Below are positions 17,360 to 23,437 of a stretch of DNA of 64,000 bases, one piece after another. Within the stretch, counting starts at the first letter, position 1; the number at the start of each line of letters is the position of its first letter. The stretch lies in assembly GCF_020151015.1 (NCBI RefSeq), contig NZ_CP083746.1:2757001-2821000 (forward strand). The letters run 5' to 3'. Under the pieces are notes generated by a model. It worked only from the letters and a program-made list of their open reading frames with translations, did not search any database and had not been told where the DNA came from. The position numbers and the translations under genes are program-made. The DNA comes from Pseudomonas sp. p1(2021b). GTDB lineage: Bacteria; Pseudomonadota; Gammaproteobacteria; Pseudomonadales; Pseudomonadaceae.

Positions 17360-17989
17360 CTACTTCTTGTCTTCGGCCCGGATCGAGGCCGAGATGATCG
17401 CCCCGCCCCACCGGCGCTCGCCGATGCAGATCGGTACCGGGTTGCCGCTGGCCGTGGTGTTCTTGGCGCTGCCGAAGGCGTAGGACGGTAGGTTCTCTGG
17501 GGCTGCGCTTTGGGATAGGCCTTTGGCCTGGGGGCTGAGCATCTGGATGACGCCGCCGGCGATCATCGATACACCGGCTGCTGCTGCGAGTCCCCATCCC
17601 CCGGCGCCAGCAGCGAACGCAGCTCCCAAGCCACCCGTAGCGATCGATGCTGCAACTATCAGCGCAACCCCTAAGACGGTCTGCATAAGGCCGCCACGCT
17701 TACTGCCAGCGACCACGGGAATCACGCGCACCTCTCGAGTGCCGCTGCGTGCGAAGTCATCCTCACCAACATTTTTCCGATTACGGAAAATAGCGAATCG
17801 GAGCCCCAGAGCATCTAGCCGTTTAATCTCTGCCTCGAATCCCTCCAGGGTCGCTTTCAACGCCTGAAACACTTCCCAAGTTGAGCCAGAATCGATCTGT
17901 CTCCGATGTAAGCGGCCAAACTTTGCAGCAAGCGAACCGGAGAGTTTGATCGTGGTCATGGGCGAGTAATTAATGGATGCAACGGTCAT
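17360..17989 (-). CDS. Tail assembly protein I
   Basis: A 209-residue homologue of lambda gpI. Residues ~10-95 form the ubiquitin-like N-terminal part. A Gly/Ala-rich hydrophobic stretch (about 103-155, GLMQTVLGVALIVAASIATGGLGAAFAAG) is followed by the conserved C-terminal LPSYAFGSAKNTTASGNPVPICIGERRWGG. It helps assemble the tail tip before J joins. GGAGGAAAGC precedes the ATG, identical to the site before J. Confidence 0.88.
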   Translation of the reverse strand: MTVASINYSPMTTIKLSGSLAAKFGRLHRRQIDSGSTWEVFQALKATLEGFEAEIKRLDALGLRFAIFRNRKNVGEDDFARSGTREVRVIPVVAGSKRGGLMQTVLGVALIVAASIATGGLGAAFAAGAGGWGLAAAAGVSMIAGGVIQMLSPQAKGLSQSAAPENLPSYAFGSAKNTTASGNPVPICIGERRWGGAIISASIRAEDKK

Positions 17990-18005
17990 GCTTTCCTCCG
18001 GGAAT

Positions 18006-18027
18006 AAAAAACCGCCCGAAGGCGGCT
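18006..18027 (-). terminator. Intrinsic terminator upstream of gpI
   Basis: GCCGCC, a TTCG tetraloop and GGCGG, then six T residues on the minus strand. It ends the lipoprotein moron transcript 17 bases before the gpI start codon. Confidence 0.85.
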
Positions 18028-18030
18028 TTG

Positions 18031-18381
18031 CTAAAGGCAGGTCGTCACCGCCTCAATTCTTCTGTTCTTTCGCCAGTCCATCAGCCCTGTTTGGAAATAG
18101 AGTTCAACCCTGCTTCCATTTTCGGTCGATTTGAAGTCGGCAAACTCGATTTGGCCGGCGCTTACTACTGTCTTTCCGCCGCCTGGCAACGGCTGCAGCG
18201 ATACATCGTAGTGCGCACCAGCAAGGGATTGGTTTTGCCATGCAACTAGCACGCATTCGGCAACTTCATCGGCAGCCTGTTTGCTGGAAAAAGTGCGCGC
18301 CGGGCCGTCAGCACGCTTTTCATTCATCGAAGCGCACCCCACCAGCAACGCAAGCCCCACCGCTCCGATCAGAATTCGCAT
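18031..18381 (-). CDS. Small lipoprotein moron
   Basis: A 116-residue protein with a clear lipoprotein signal (MRILIGAVGLALLVGC, Cys16, then ASMNEKRADG) and GGGAGGG upstream. The mature domain holds a conserved-looking CVLVAWQN helix and a beta-rich C-terminus ending with Cys near residue 115, so a disulphide is possible. It sits between the gpK remnant and gpI with its own terminator. Lysogenic conversion or superinfection exclusion at the outer membrane is possible but not shown. Confidence 0.7.
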   Translation of the reverse strand: MRILIGAVGLALLVGCASMNEKRADGPARTFSSKQAADEVAECVLVAWQNQSLAGAHYDVSLQPLPGGGKTVVSAGQIEFADFKSTENGSRVELYFQTGLMDWRKNRRIEAVTTCL

Positions 18382-18410
18382 GTAACCCTCCCTTGAAAAG
18401 GCGGAATGTA

Positions 18411-18460
18411 TCACTTGGCGTCCCGATGGCGCAGCACCTGGCTCTGCTCCCCCGGTAGTT
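18411..18460 (-). pseudogene. Remnant copy of the gpK 3' end
   Basis: The minus strand encodes GEQSQVLRHRDAK and a stop, matching two separated pieces of intact gpK (21545-22300): GEQGQV and the terminal LRHRDAK. About 95 bases between them are missing. Nucleotide matching is near 85% by eye in each piece. It marks the left edge of the DNA block inserted between gpK and gpI. Confidence 0.75.
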
Positions 18461-18484
18461 GCCCGGCCAAGCGCCGGGCTTTTT
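18461..18484 (+). terminator. Intrinsic terminator (plus strand) at a moron block edge
   Basis: GCCCGG and CCGGGC flank a seven-base loop and are followed by TTTTT on the plus strand. It lies right beside the gpK remnant and would stop rightward transcription before the Arc-type moron. Confidence 0.7.
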
Positions 18485-18535
18485 GTGCCCTACGTAAACC
18501 ATGGGCCGATCTCACCAAACTGCCACATGCGGATA

Positions 18536-18564
18536 TTGATTCACGAGTGCACCACCGGTATATA
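18536..18564 (+). promoter_or_regulatory. Probable promoter of the Arc-type moron
   Basis: TTGATT (18536-18541), a 17-base spacer and TATATA (18559-18564) form a good sigma-70 promoter pointing to the gene at 18603. The -10 region lies in GTATATAGTAGTGATAC, whose ends are GTAT/ATAC, a possible operator for the ribbon-helix-helix product. Confidence 0.6.
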
Positions 18565-18602
18565 GTAGTGATACATAGGACCATGCCTTTGAGAATATCC
18601 GA

Positions 18603-19256
18603 ATGAGTCGCAGCGACCCACAGTTCAATCTCCGCCTTCCCGAAGCCCTAAAGGACAAAATTGTTGCGGCAGCTAACGACAACAAGCGTTCCGCTACGGC
18701 TGAAATCCTTGCTCGTCTGGAAGCCAGCCCGAAACCTCTGGCCAGCAAAGGCCTTTCGCTGAGCACAGCTCTGCCCATCCTGGGCATCGAGAGCCCTCAC
18801 CGTATCCGCGATGAAAGCAGCACTTACGGAGCACTCAAGGACCTCCTCTGTCTTATTCGAAATGCTGGCCGGATCTCTGAGGTTTGGCTTGCGGTGCGAA
18901 ACGGCGAATACAACCGCTCGGCTCTGACTGTGGTCCTGCACATAGATGGATTTATGCTGCTTGCAGACCACACTCTCCTCACTATTGAGCGTCGTGCGCG
19001 CGAAGTCGAAGTCGAGGACCTCATTGAGAATCTTGATAGGATCGGGCTTCTCGAAGGAGCCACATCCTTCATCACTCAGAAGGTAAAGAAAACATCGAAG
19101 TGGGCGCCAAATGAGGCCATGTCGTATCTCGCAGATCAACCACGCGAGGTACTGACTCGGACCACGATTACGCGCTTCCTGAACCTTTTCCTTGAGAAGC
19201 CTTTTGATTTCACCGATGAACAGCTCGATGAATATTTCAGCAAGCAAGGTCGTTGA
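18603..19256 (+). CDS. Arc-type ribbon-helix-helix protein with a large C-terminal domain
   Basis: A 217-residue protein. Residues 1-42 (QFNLRLPEALKDKIVAAANDNKRSATAEILARLE) are a classic Arc/MetJ ribbon-helix-helix DNA-binding domain. The remaining ~170 residues form a mixed domain of unknown type with a central hydrophobic helix and an acidic C-terminus. It has its own promoter and opposes the late operon, so it is probably expressed in the lysogen and may repress itself. The long extra domain sets it apart from the ~50-residue Arc repressors. Confidence 0.75.
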   Translation: MSRSDPQFNLRLPEALKDKIVAAANDNKRSATAEILARLEASPKPLASKGLSLSTALPILGIESPHRIRDESSTYGALKDLLCLIRNAGRISEVWLAVRNGEYNRSALTVVLHIDGFMLLADHTLLTIERRAREVEVEDLIENLDRIGLLEGATSFITQKVKKTSKWAPNEAMSYLADQPREVLTRTTITRFLNLFLEKPFDFTDEQLDEYFSKQGR

Positions 19257-19270
19257 ATGGAAGGTAGCCA

Positions 19271-19576
19271 GTGCCGCATCTATCCTCGGAGCATAAAGTG
19301 CCAGAGCCCACCCTCACCTTCAAATGCCTCAGCCACACTAAGCGGGAAGACGGCGGGGTCGAGAGCTACACCATCGAGGTGACAAGCTCGCGTAACGATC
19401 AGGTCGAGGTACTTGTTGTCGAGCCGCGACACCTTCTTTCAGCCAAGTCGATGAAAACGCTGCTCCTGAACCGGTGCATGTTCTACTCCACCACCCAGAA
19501 GAAGCACACCGAGACCATCGCTGCGATGTTCGATGTGCAGGACGCTGAAGCGGAGCGAGAGAACAGCCTCGACTAA
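19271..19576 (+). CDS. Small moron protein following the Arc-type gene
   Basis: A 101-residue protein starting at GTG 19271 with GGAAGG upstream; a second GTG at 19298 with GGAG upstream would give 92 residues and is equally possible. It is beta-rich at first (TLTFKCLSHTKREDGGVESYTIEVTSS) and then helical. It lies 14 bases after the Arc-type gene and is probably co-transcribed. The family is not recognised. Confidence 0.6.
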   Translation: MPHLSSEHKVPEPTLTFKCLSHTKREDGGVESYTIEVTSSRNDQVEVLVVEPRHLLSAKSMKTLLLNRCMFYSTTQKKHTETIAAMFDVQDAEAERENSLD

Positions 19577-19624
19577 GCCATCTCGTGGCGCGACGACAGC
19601 TAGGCGCAGGCCGGAGCTCGACGC

Positions 19625-19647
19625 AAAAAGCCCAGCACGGACTGGGC
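19625..19647 (-). terminator. Terminator of the GIY-YIG moron
   Basis: GCCCAG and CTGGGC arms with a six-base loop, then five T residues on the minus strand, eight bases past the GIY-YIG stop codon. Confidence 0.8.
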
Positions 19648-19654
19648 TTGCAGA

Positions 19655-20083
19655 TCACTGCTCCTGGGGAGACCAGTTGAATTTGTAGTTCAGCGGAGGT
19701 AGCTCGTAGTGCTCTGCCAGATACAGGCCCAGCATCTCGCCCTCCTTCGCATAGGCTGCAGCCTTGTCGGTGGTGGGGTACCAGCTCACCCAAAGCGTAT
19801 CCAGCGGGAACATTTTTTCGAACGAGGCGAAGCTAAACCGCCAACCAGCCATGTGACCCCTAGCGCCTTTCGAGCCAGCGCATCGGACAAATGCGGCCAG
19901 GCGACGCCTCAGGTTATCCGACTCACCGACCGTGAGAATCCCATTCTCATCAATACCGACTGCACGTGTGATCGCGCGGTCAGCGCAGATGATGTACACA
20001 CCCGGCATTGCCGGCGCGCTCTGATAATGGTCTACAAGCTTCAGCCACTCCGGCTCCCAGCCATCCCAATTCTTGACCTTCAT
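19655..20083 (-). CDS. GIY-YIG nuclease superfamily moron
   Basis: A 142-residue protein with the family core PGVYIICADR, then GILTVGESDNLRRRLAAFV, equivalent to the GIY and YIG strands and the catalytic Arg helix. Downstream WRFSFASFE and an acidic helix (KEGEMLGLYLAEHY) could supply the metal-binding Glu. GIY-YIG enzymes cut DNA in homing, repair or defence. The strict YIG is replaced by TVG, so activity needs testing. It has its own ribosome site (GGAGG) and terminator. Confidence 0.75.
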   Translation of the reverse strand: MKVKNWDGWEPEWLKLVDHYQSAPAMPGVYIICADRAITRAVGIDENGILTVGESDNLRRRLAAFVRCAGSKGARGHMAGWRFSFASFEKMFPLDTLWVSWYPTTDKAAAYAKEGEMLGLYLAEHYELPPLNYKFNWSPQEQ

Positions 20084-20146
20084 CGAGCGCCTCCATTGCT
20101 AAAGGCAAAACGATATCACGAGTTAGCGCTAGCCGGCACCAAACGC

Positions 20147-20170
20147 AAAAAGCCCAGCGCAGGGCTGGGC
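20147..20170 (-). terminator. Terminator of the Ala/Gly-rich moron
   Basis: Arms GCCCAGC and GCTGGGC are followed by five T residues on the minus strand, a few bases after the stop codon of the gene at 20176. It resembles the terminator at 19625-19647. Confidence 0.8.
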
Positions 20171-20175
20171 TCTAG

Positions 20176-20613
20176 TCAGGAATTGTTACCAGCGGCGCCT
20201 ATTGCTGCGGACGTTGCTCCGCCCAGAGCGGCCCCTGTACCAGCCACAACTGCACTTCCAACAGCCATTCCACCACCTCCGGCGGCAACTGCACCACCGC
20301 CAAGCGCGGCAAGCGATGCATTAGTCAGGGCTGCACCATGAAGGGTGCTAATCGCAGTGCCTGTGCTAGCAGCGCCGAGCAGACCAGCAGATCCAGCTGC
20401 TGCTGCAATGGCCGGGGCGGCAACAAAGGCTACTCCACCGGTAACAGCTGCGGCGATGGCTGCAGAGGCAACAGGATTTTCCTTTACCGTCTCCTCCACG
20501 GCCTGAGCCGCGCCTCCAACACGCTCCACGACTGTGTCACCAGTCGAAAGCACGGTGCGCAGCCCCGAATCTAGAGCATTACCTATAGAGCCGAAAACGT
20601 CCCAAATGCTCAT
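20176..20613 (-). CDS. Ala/Gly-rich hydrophobic protein, possible membrane-active moron
   Basis: A 145-residue protein from the ATG at 20613 (MSIWDVFGSIGNAL). After an amphipathic N-terminus it is almost entirely Ala, Gly, Val and Ser, with glycine-zipper-like segments (AAAVTGGVAFVAAPAIAAAAGSAG and a GGGAVAAGGGGM run). This suggests membrane insertion, as in pore-forming or bacteriocin-like proteins, but no family motif is certain. A longer in-frame reading to 20745 is possible. It carries a dedicated terminator. Confidence 0.6.
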   Translation of the reverse strand: MSIWDVFGSIGNALDSGLRTVLSTGDTVVERVGGAAQAVEETVKENPVASAAIAAAVTGGVAFVAAPAIAAAAGSAGLLGAASTGTAISTLHGAALTNASLAALGGGAVAAGGGGMAVGSAVVAGTGAALGGATSAAIGAAGNNS

Positions 20614-20801
20614 GATGGCTGTCCCAAAATCCAAAATGCCATCATCGCTCACATGGAGCTTGTGGGCCAGCCTGTCCACCCATCCACCCTGGACGGAAAG
20701 CCAGTACGCGGGCTGGGTCGGGGCGTAGTAGCGTTGCGCCTTCAATCAGTCGCGCCGGCCAATTCCAGCCGGATTGTGCAAGCAATCACCAAGGAGCAGT
20801 C

Positions 20802-21392
20802 TTGGATAGGGAAAAAGAGTTTCAGCCCCGCCCTCCATTCACGATCGACTGGGAGCGCGTGTACGATGTCGGCCCATCGGATCACCATCTGCATGCCATA
20901 GGCCAGTTCATTGCAAACTACTCGATGGTTGAGTGGAAGATCGCTGAACTATTTGCCATCTCTTTGGGCAAGCCAGTAGCGGAGGCACAGCGTATCTGCG
21001 TCGAAACGAATATGACGATTGCTGGGATGGTTCGCTACACGAAATCGAAGCTATCGGACGTGACAGGACATGGCGAAACGCCCGCCAAGGACCTTGTCTA
21101 CACGATTGAAGCCTTTGAAAAGCTCTCTCCGACGAGAAACAAGATTGTGCATTGGCAGTGGGGTTTAAACGAAGGTGATGACGCCACGCTAACTGACCTA
21201 ATCAAGCCAAAATCCCCAGATAAATCCAATGCAGTCATGTCTTTGGCTGATATTCGCGACAACTGCATGTTGCTGATGCGCATCTATCAGGCTCTTGTGT
21301 TTGGCATTGAGGTGGTGACAGGGCGGATGACCAGAGAGCAGATTCTTGCATTCCGCGAAGGCACATCTCCCGAAAGGCTCTTTCGACCGTAA
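20802..21392 (+). CDS. Probable HEPN-fold ribonuclease-like moron
   Basis: A 196-residue, mainly helical protein starting at TTG with AAGGAG six bases upstream. The motif RNKIVH at residues 112-117 is the R-x4-H signature of HEPN ribonucleases, lying in the usual place after two long helices (QFIANYSMVEWKIAELFAISLG and the segment before LSPTRN). HEPN proteins act as toxins or abortive-infection RNases. No antitoxin partner is adjacent on the same strand. It is transcribed against the late operon, so expression in the lysogen is expected. Assignment rests on motif and fold pattern. Confidence 0.6.
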   Translation: MDREKEFQPRPPFTIDWERVYDVGPSDHHLHAIGQFIANYSMVEWKIAELFAISLGKPVAEAQRICVETNMTIAGMVRYTKSKLSDVTGHGETPAKDLVYTIEAFEKLSPTRNKIVHWQWGLNEGDDATLTDLIKPKSPDKSNAVMSLADIRDNCMLLMRIYQALVFGIEVVTGRMTREQILAFREGTSPERLFRP

Positions 21393-21519
21393 GTCGTGAA
21401 AGGGGTCGGTCATCCGTTTCCTCTAAAACGGCGAGACCGACCTCAATCATCGCTTTCGAGACGACAATGTCCTCAGGCTCAAACCCGACCCGTGCCGCAG
21501 TGAGAAAAACCTGCTTCAT
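21235..21519 (-). CDS. Truncated phage gene downstream of gpK, running into the HEPN moron
   Basis: From ATG 21519 (AGGAG six bases upstream) the frame reads MKQVFLTAARVGFEPEDIVV and continues for ~40 residues of normal-looking sequence. It then runs antisense through the 3' end of the HEPN gene to a stop at 21235. The likely history is a native post-gpK gene cut short by the insertion, so the last ~50 residues are probably junk. Confidence 0.45.
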   Translation of the reverse strand: MKQVFLTAARVGFEPEDIVVSKAMIEVGLAVLEETDDRPLSRLTVERAFREMCLRGMQESALWSSALSPPQCQTQEPDRCASATCSCREYQPKT

Positions 21520-21544
21520 GTCCATCTCCTGCGGCCAAGCCGCT

Positions 21545-22300
21545 TCACTTCGCGTCCCGATGACGCAACACAAGGCGCGTACGGTCGAGCCAGGGCCCGC
21601 CGAACACGATGATCTCCGATGGTCTGCCGTACAGGTGGTGCAGCAGGAAAGGCCCAGGGCCGAACACCTGGCCCTGCTCCCCTGATAGGTGCGCATCACC
21701 GCCTAGGTAGATGCCAGCATGATTGGGATGCACAGTACGGCCCACGGCCATGACAATCATGTCGCCGCGCTCCGGCTGGCTGACCTGGTAGAAGCCAGCT
21801 GCCTCATAGGCCTGCTCGTAGAGGCTCGGGCCGTCGGCCTGCTCCCACCACCCGTCCTCCCGGGCATAGGCTGGAAACTCAAGCCCCCACTCCCGACGGT
21901 ACCAGTCCGCGCAAACCTGCCAGCAGTCCCAAGCCCCATGCACGAATGGGCGCCCAAGTAGCGGCGTCTCACCCTTGGGCGTAATGGTGCGCAGGTCACC
22001 CTCAGGCCACGACAGGATGTGCCAGGGTAAGCCCGTGGCCTCGCACATGGCCAGGTCGCGCGGGGACGGCCGACTGGTCGCATCCGGGTGCGAGTGGACA
22101 ATGCCGATGACTTCGCCCTGGTCCTCCGCCGCAGCGTACTGCTCCGGCGATATCCGGAATTCCTCTGCCGGGTCGCTGGCCGTGTTGTCGCATGGGACGT
22201 ACCGCTGGGTCCGCCCCGCCGCGACGATCAGCCCGCAACACTCGCGCGGGTACTCCGCCGCGGCGTGCTGCTGCACGACGGTGAGAATGTGTTTGCGCAT
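21545..22300 (-). CDS. Tail assembly protein K (JAMM and NlpC/P60 domains)
   Basis: A 251-residue homologue of lambda gpK. The N-terminal JAMM/MPN peptidase-like domain has the motif HSHPDATSRPSPRD (near residues 71-84). The C-terminal NlpC/P60 domain has its Cys in GAWDCWQVCADWYRREWG and His in HPNHAGIYLGG. Both active sites look intact. In lambda-like phages gpK is needed for tail tip assembly and may cut peptidoglycan during DNA entry. The start at 22300 leaves two bases after the gpL stop. Confidence 0.92.
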   Translation of the reverse strand: MRKHILTVVQQHAAAEYPRECCGLIVAAGRTQRYVPCDNTASDPAEEFRISPEQYAAAEDQGEVIGIVHSHPDATSRPSPRDLAMCEATGLPWHILSWPEGDLRTITPKGETPLLGRPFVHGAWDCWQVCADWYRREWGLEFPAYAREDGWWEQADGPSLYEQAYEAAGFYQVSQPERGDMIVMAVGRTVHPNHAGIYLGGDAHLSGEQGQVFGPGPFLLHHLYGRPSEIIVFGGPWLDRTRLVLRHRDAK

Positions 22301-22302
22301 GG

Positions 22303-23052
22303 TCAGCTCCGCGCGATGATGGATACAGCCGGGAAGCCGCCGAAGGGCAGTTGGTTGCCTTCGCCGAAGCGCGGGGTGCATCCGGTACCCAGGCACCCGT
22401 CGCATTCATCCAGTTCAGGGTTGTCGGTGAGGTTGCCGTCCTTGTCCCGGTACGGCCCGGTGTATCCGCAGTTCGGCCCCCGGTAGCCCCCGGTCATGGC
22501 CCAGTGGCACAGCTGGGTCATCTGCCGGCCAATCGTCTCGCCGCCCACGTCGCCAGGGCTGGCCAGCTCCCAGGCCACCGTTGTGCCGTTTTCTGAGATC
22601 TTCTGGTCGATGTACCAGACCTCGATGCTTTCCTCGTTCGGGTCGGCCTCGGGGTTTCCGCCCGGGTAGTTGACCGCGTCGAGGTACTGCCCCAGCGTGT
22701 GCCGAATTGTCAGCTTGAACTCAAGCAGGTTGTCGAAGGCCAGGCATAGCGCCGTGATGCGCCCATTGACGTTACCGACCGTGACCGTAGGCCGAACCGC
22801 CGTGCCGTCCGAGTTGGCCTCGATGCCTTCGATCTGCATGGGCCAGGCGCCATATTCCTCGCCCTGCCACCAGATCGACTTGGCCGGGAGTTGGTCGGCA
22901 TCGGCGCCGGCCGCGGCCAGCTCCTCAGGCGTGTGCGGGATGGCATGACCATGGAACCGCAGGATATCGGCGCCGAACTCACTGCCGTCCAGTTCGAACA
23001 GCAACACTTCACTACCAGGCTCTAAGGTCTGGATGTCCTTGATGAATGACAT
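22303..23052 (-). CDS. Minor tail protein L (Fe-S cluster type)
   Basis: A 249-residue gpL homologue (MSFIKDIQTLEPGSEVLLFELD). The C-terminal third carries four well-placed Cys residues in LCHWAM, PNCGYTG and DECDGCLGTGC, the pattern that binds a 4Fe-4S cluster in lambda gpL. It forms part of the tail tip. The chosen ATG at 23052 follows a ribosome-site-like AAGGACC; the earlier ATG lies in the gpM frame. Confidence 0.9.
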   Translation of the reverse strand: MSFIKDIQTLEPGSEVLLFELDGSEFGADILRFHGHAIPHTPEELAAAGADADQLPAKSIWWQGEEYGAWPMQIEGIEANSDGTAVRPTVTVGNVNGRITALCLAFDNLLEFKLTIRHTLGQYLDAVNYPGGNPEADPNEESIEVWYIDQKISENGTTVAWELASPGDVGGETIGRQMTQLCHWAMTGGYRGPNCGYTGPYRDKDGNLTDNPELDECDGCLGTGCTPRFGEGNQLPFGGFPAVSIIARS

Positions 23053-23062
23053 TGGTTGGTCC

Positions 23063-23401
23063 TTACGGGTGGAAAGCCCGCTGGAAGGTGGCGGTGACCC
23101 TGAATTGATCACCTCCCAATGGCGTGGGTTTTGGATCTACGCAGGTGAACAGCCCAAGGTCGCCAAGCGGCGTGGTCCAGAGGAAGGCTTTCGAGCCAGA
23201 GTGGCGATCAAGGAAATCCATCACCTGATGAATGCGCGCCCTTCGTCCTGTTACCGTGATCGGGTAGGAGTCTTCCTTGTTGTTTGGGCCGTCGCCCACC
23301 GTTTGGCGAAAGCCGTCGCCGAAGCGAGCCTCACGTACTCGGTACCGGATGTCTGGCGTCTCACCGCGCTCGGTGGGCCAGCGAAAGGTTTCTATCGCCA
23401 T
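23063..23401 (-). CDS. Minor tail protein M
   Basis: A 112-residue homologue of lambda gpM, of standard length, with the conserved RYRVREARFGDGFRQ, DGPNN and FLDRHSGSKAFLWTTPLGD blocks. It forms the ring at the end of the tail tube that connects tape measure and tip. It lies between the tape measure and gpL. Confidence 0.92.
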   Translation of the reverse strand: MAIETFRWPTERGETPDIRYRVREARFGDGFRQTVGDGPNNKEDSYPITVTGRRARIHQVMDFLDRHSGSKAFLWTTPLGDLGLFTCVDPKPTPLGGDQFRVTATFQRAFHP

Positions 23402-23437
23402 GATGATCTCGGTATGGTGTTAATAATGACGTGGCGC

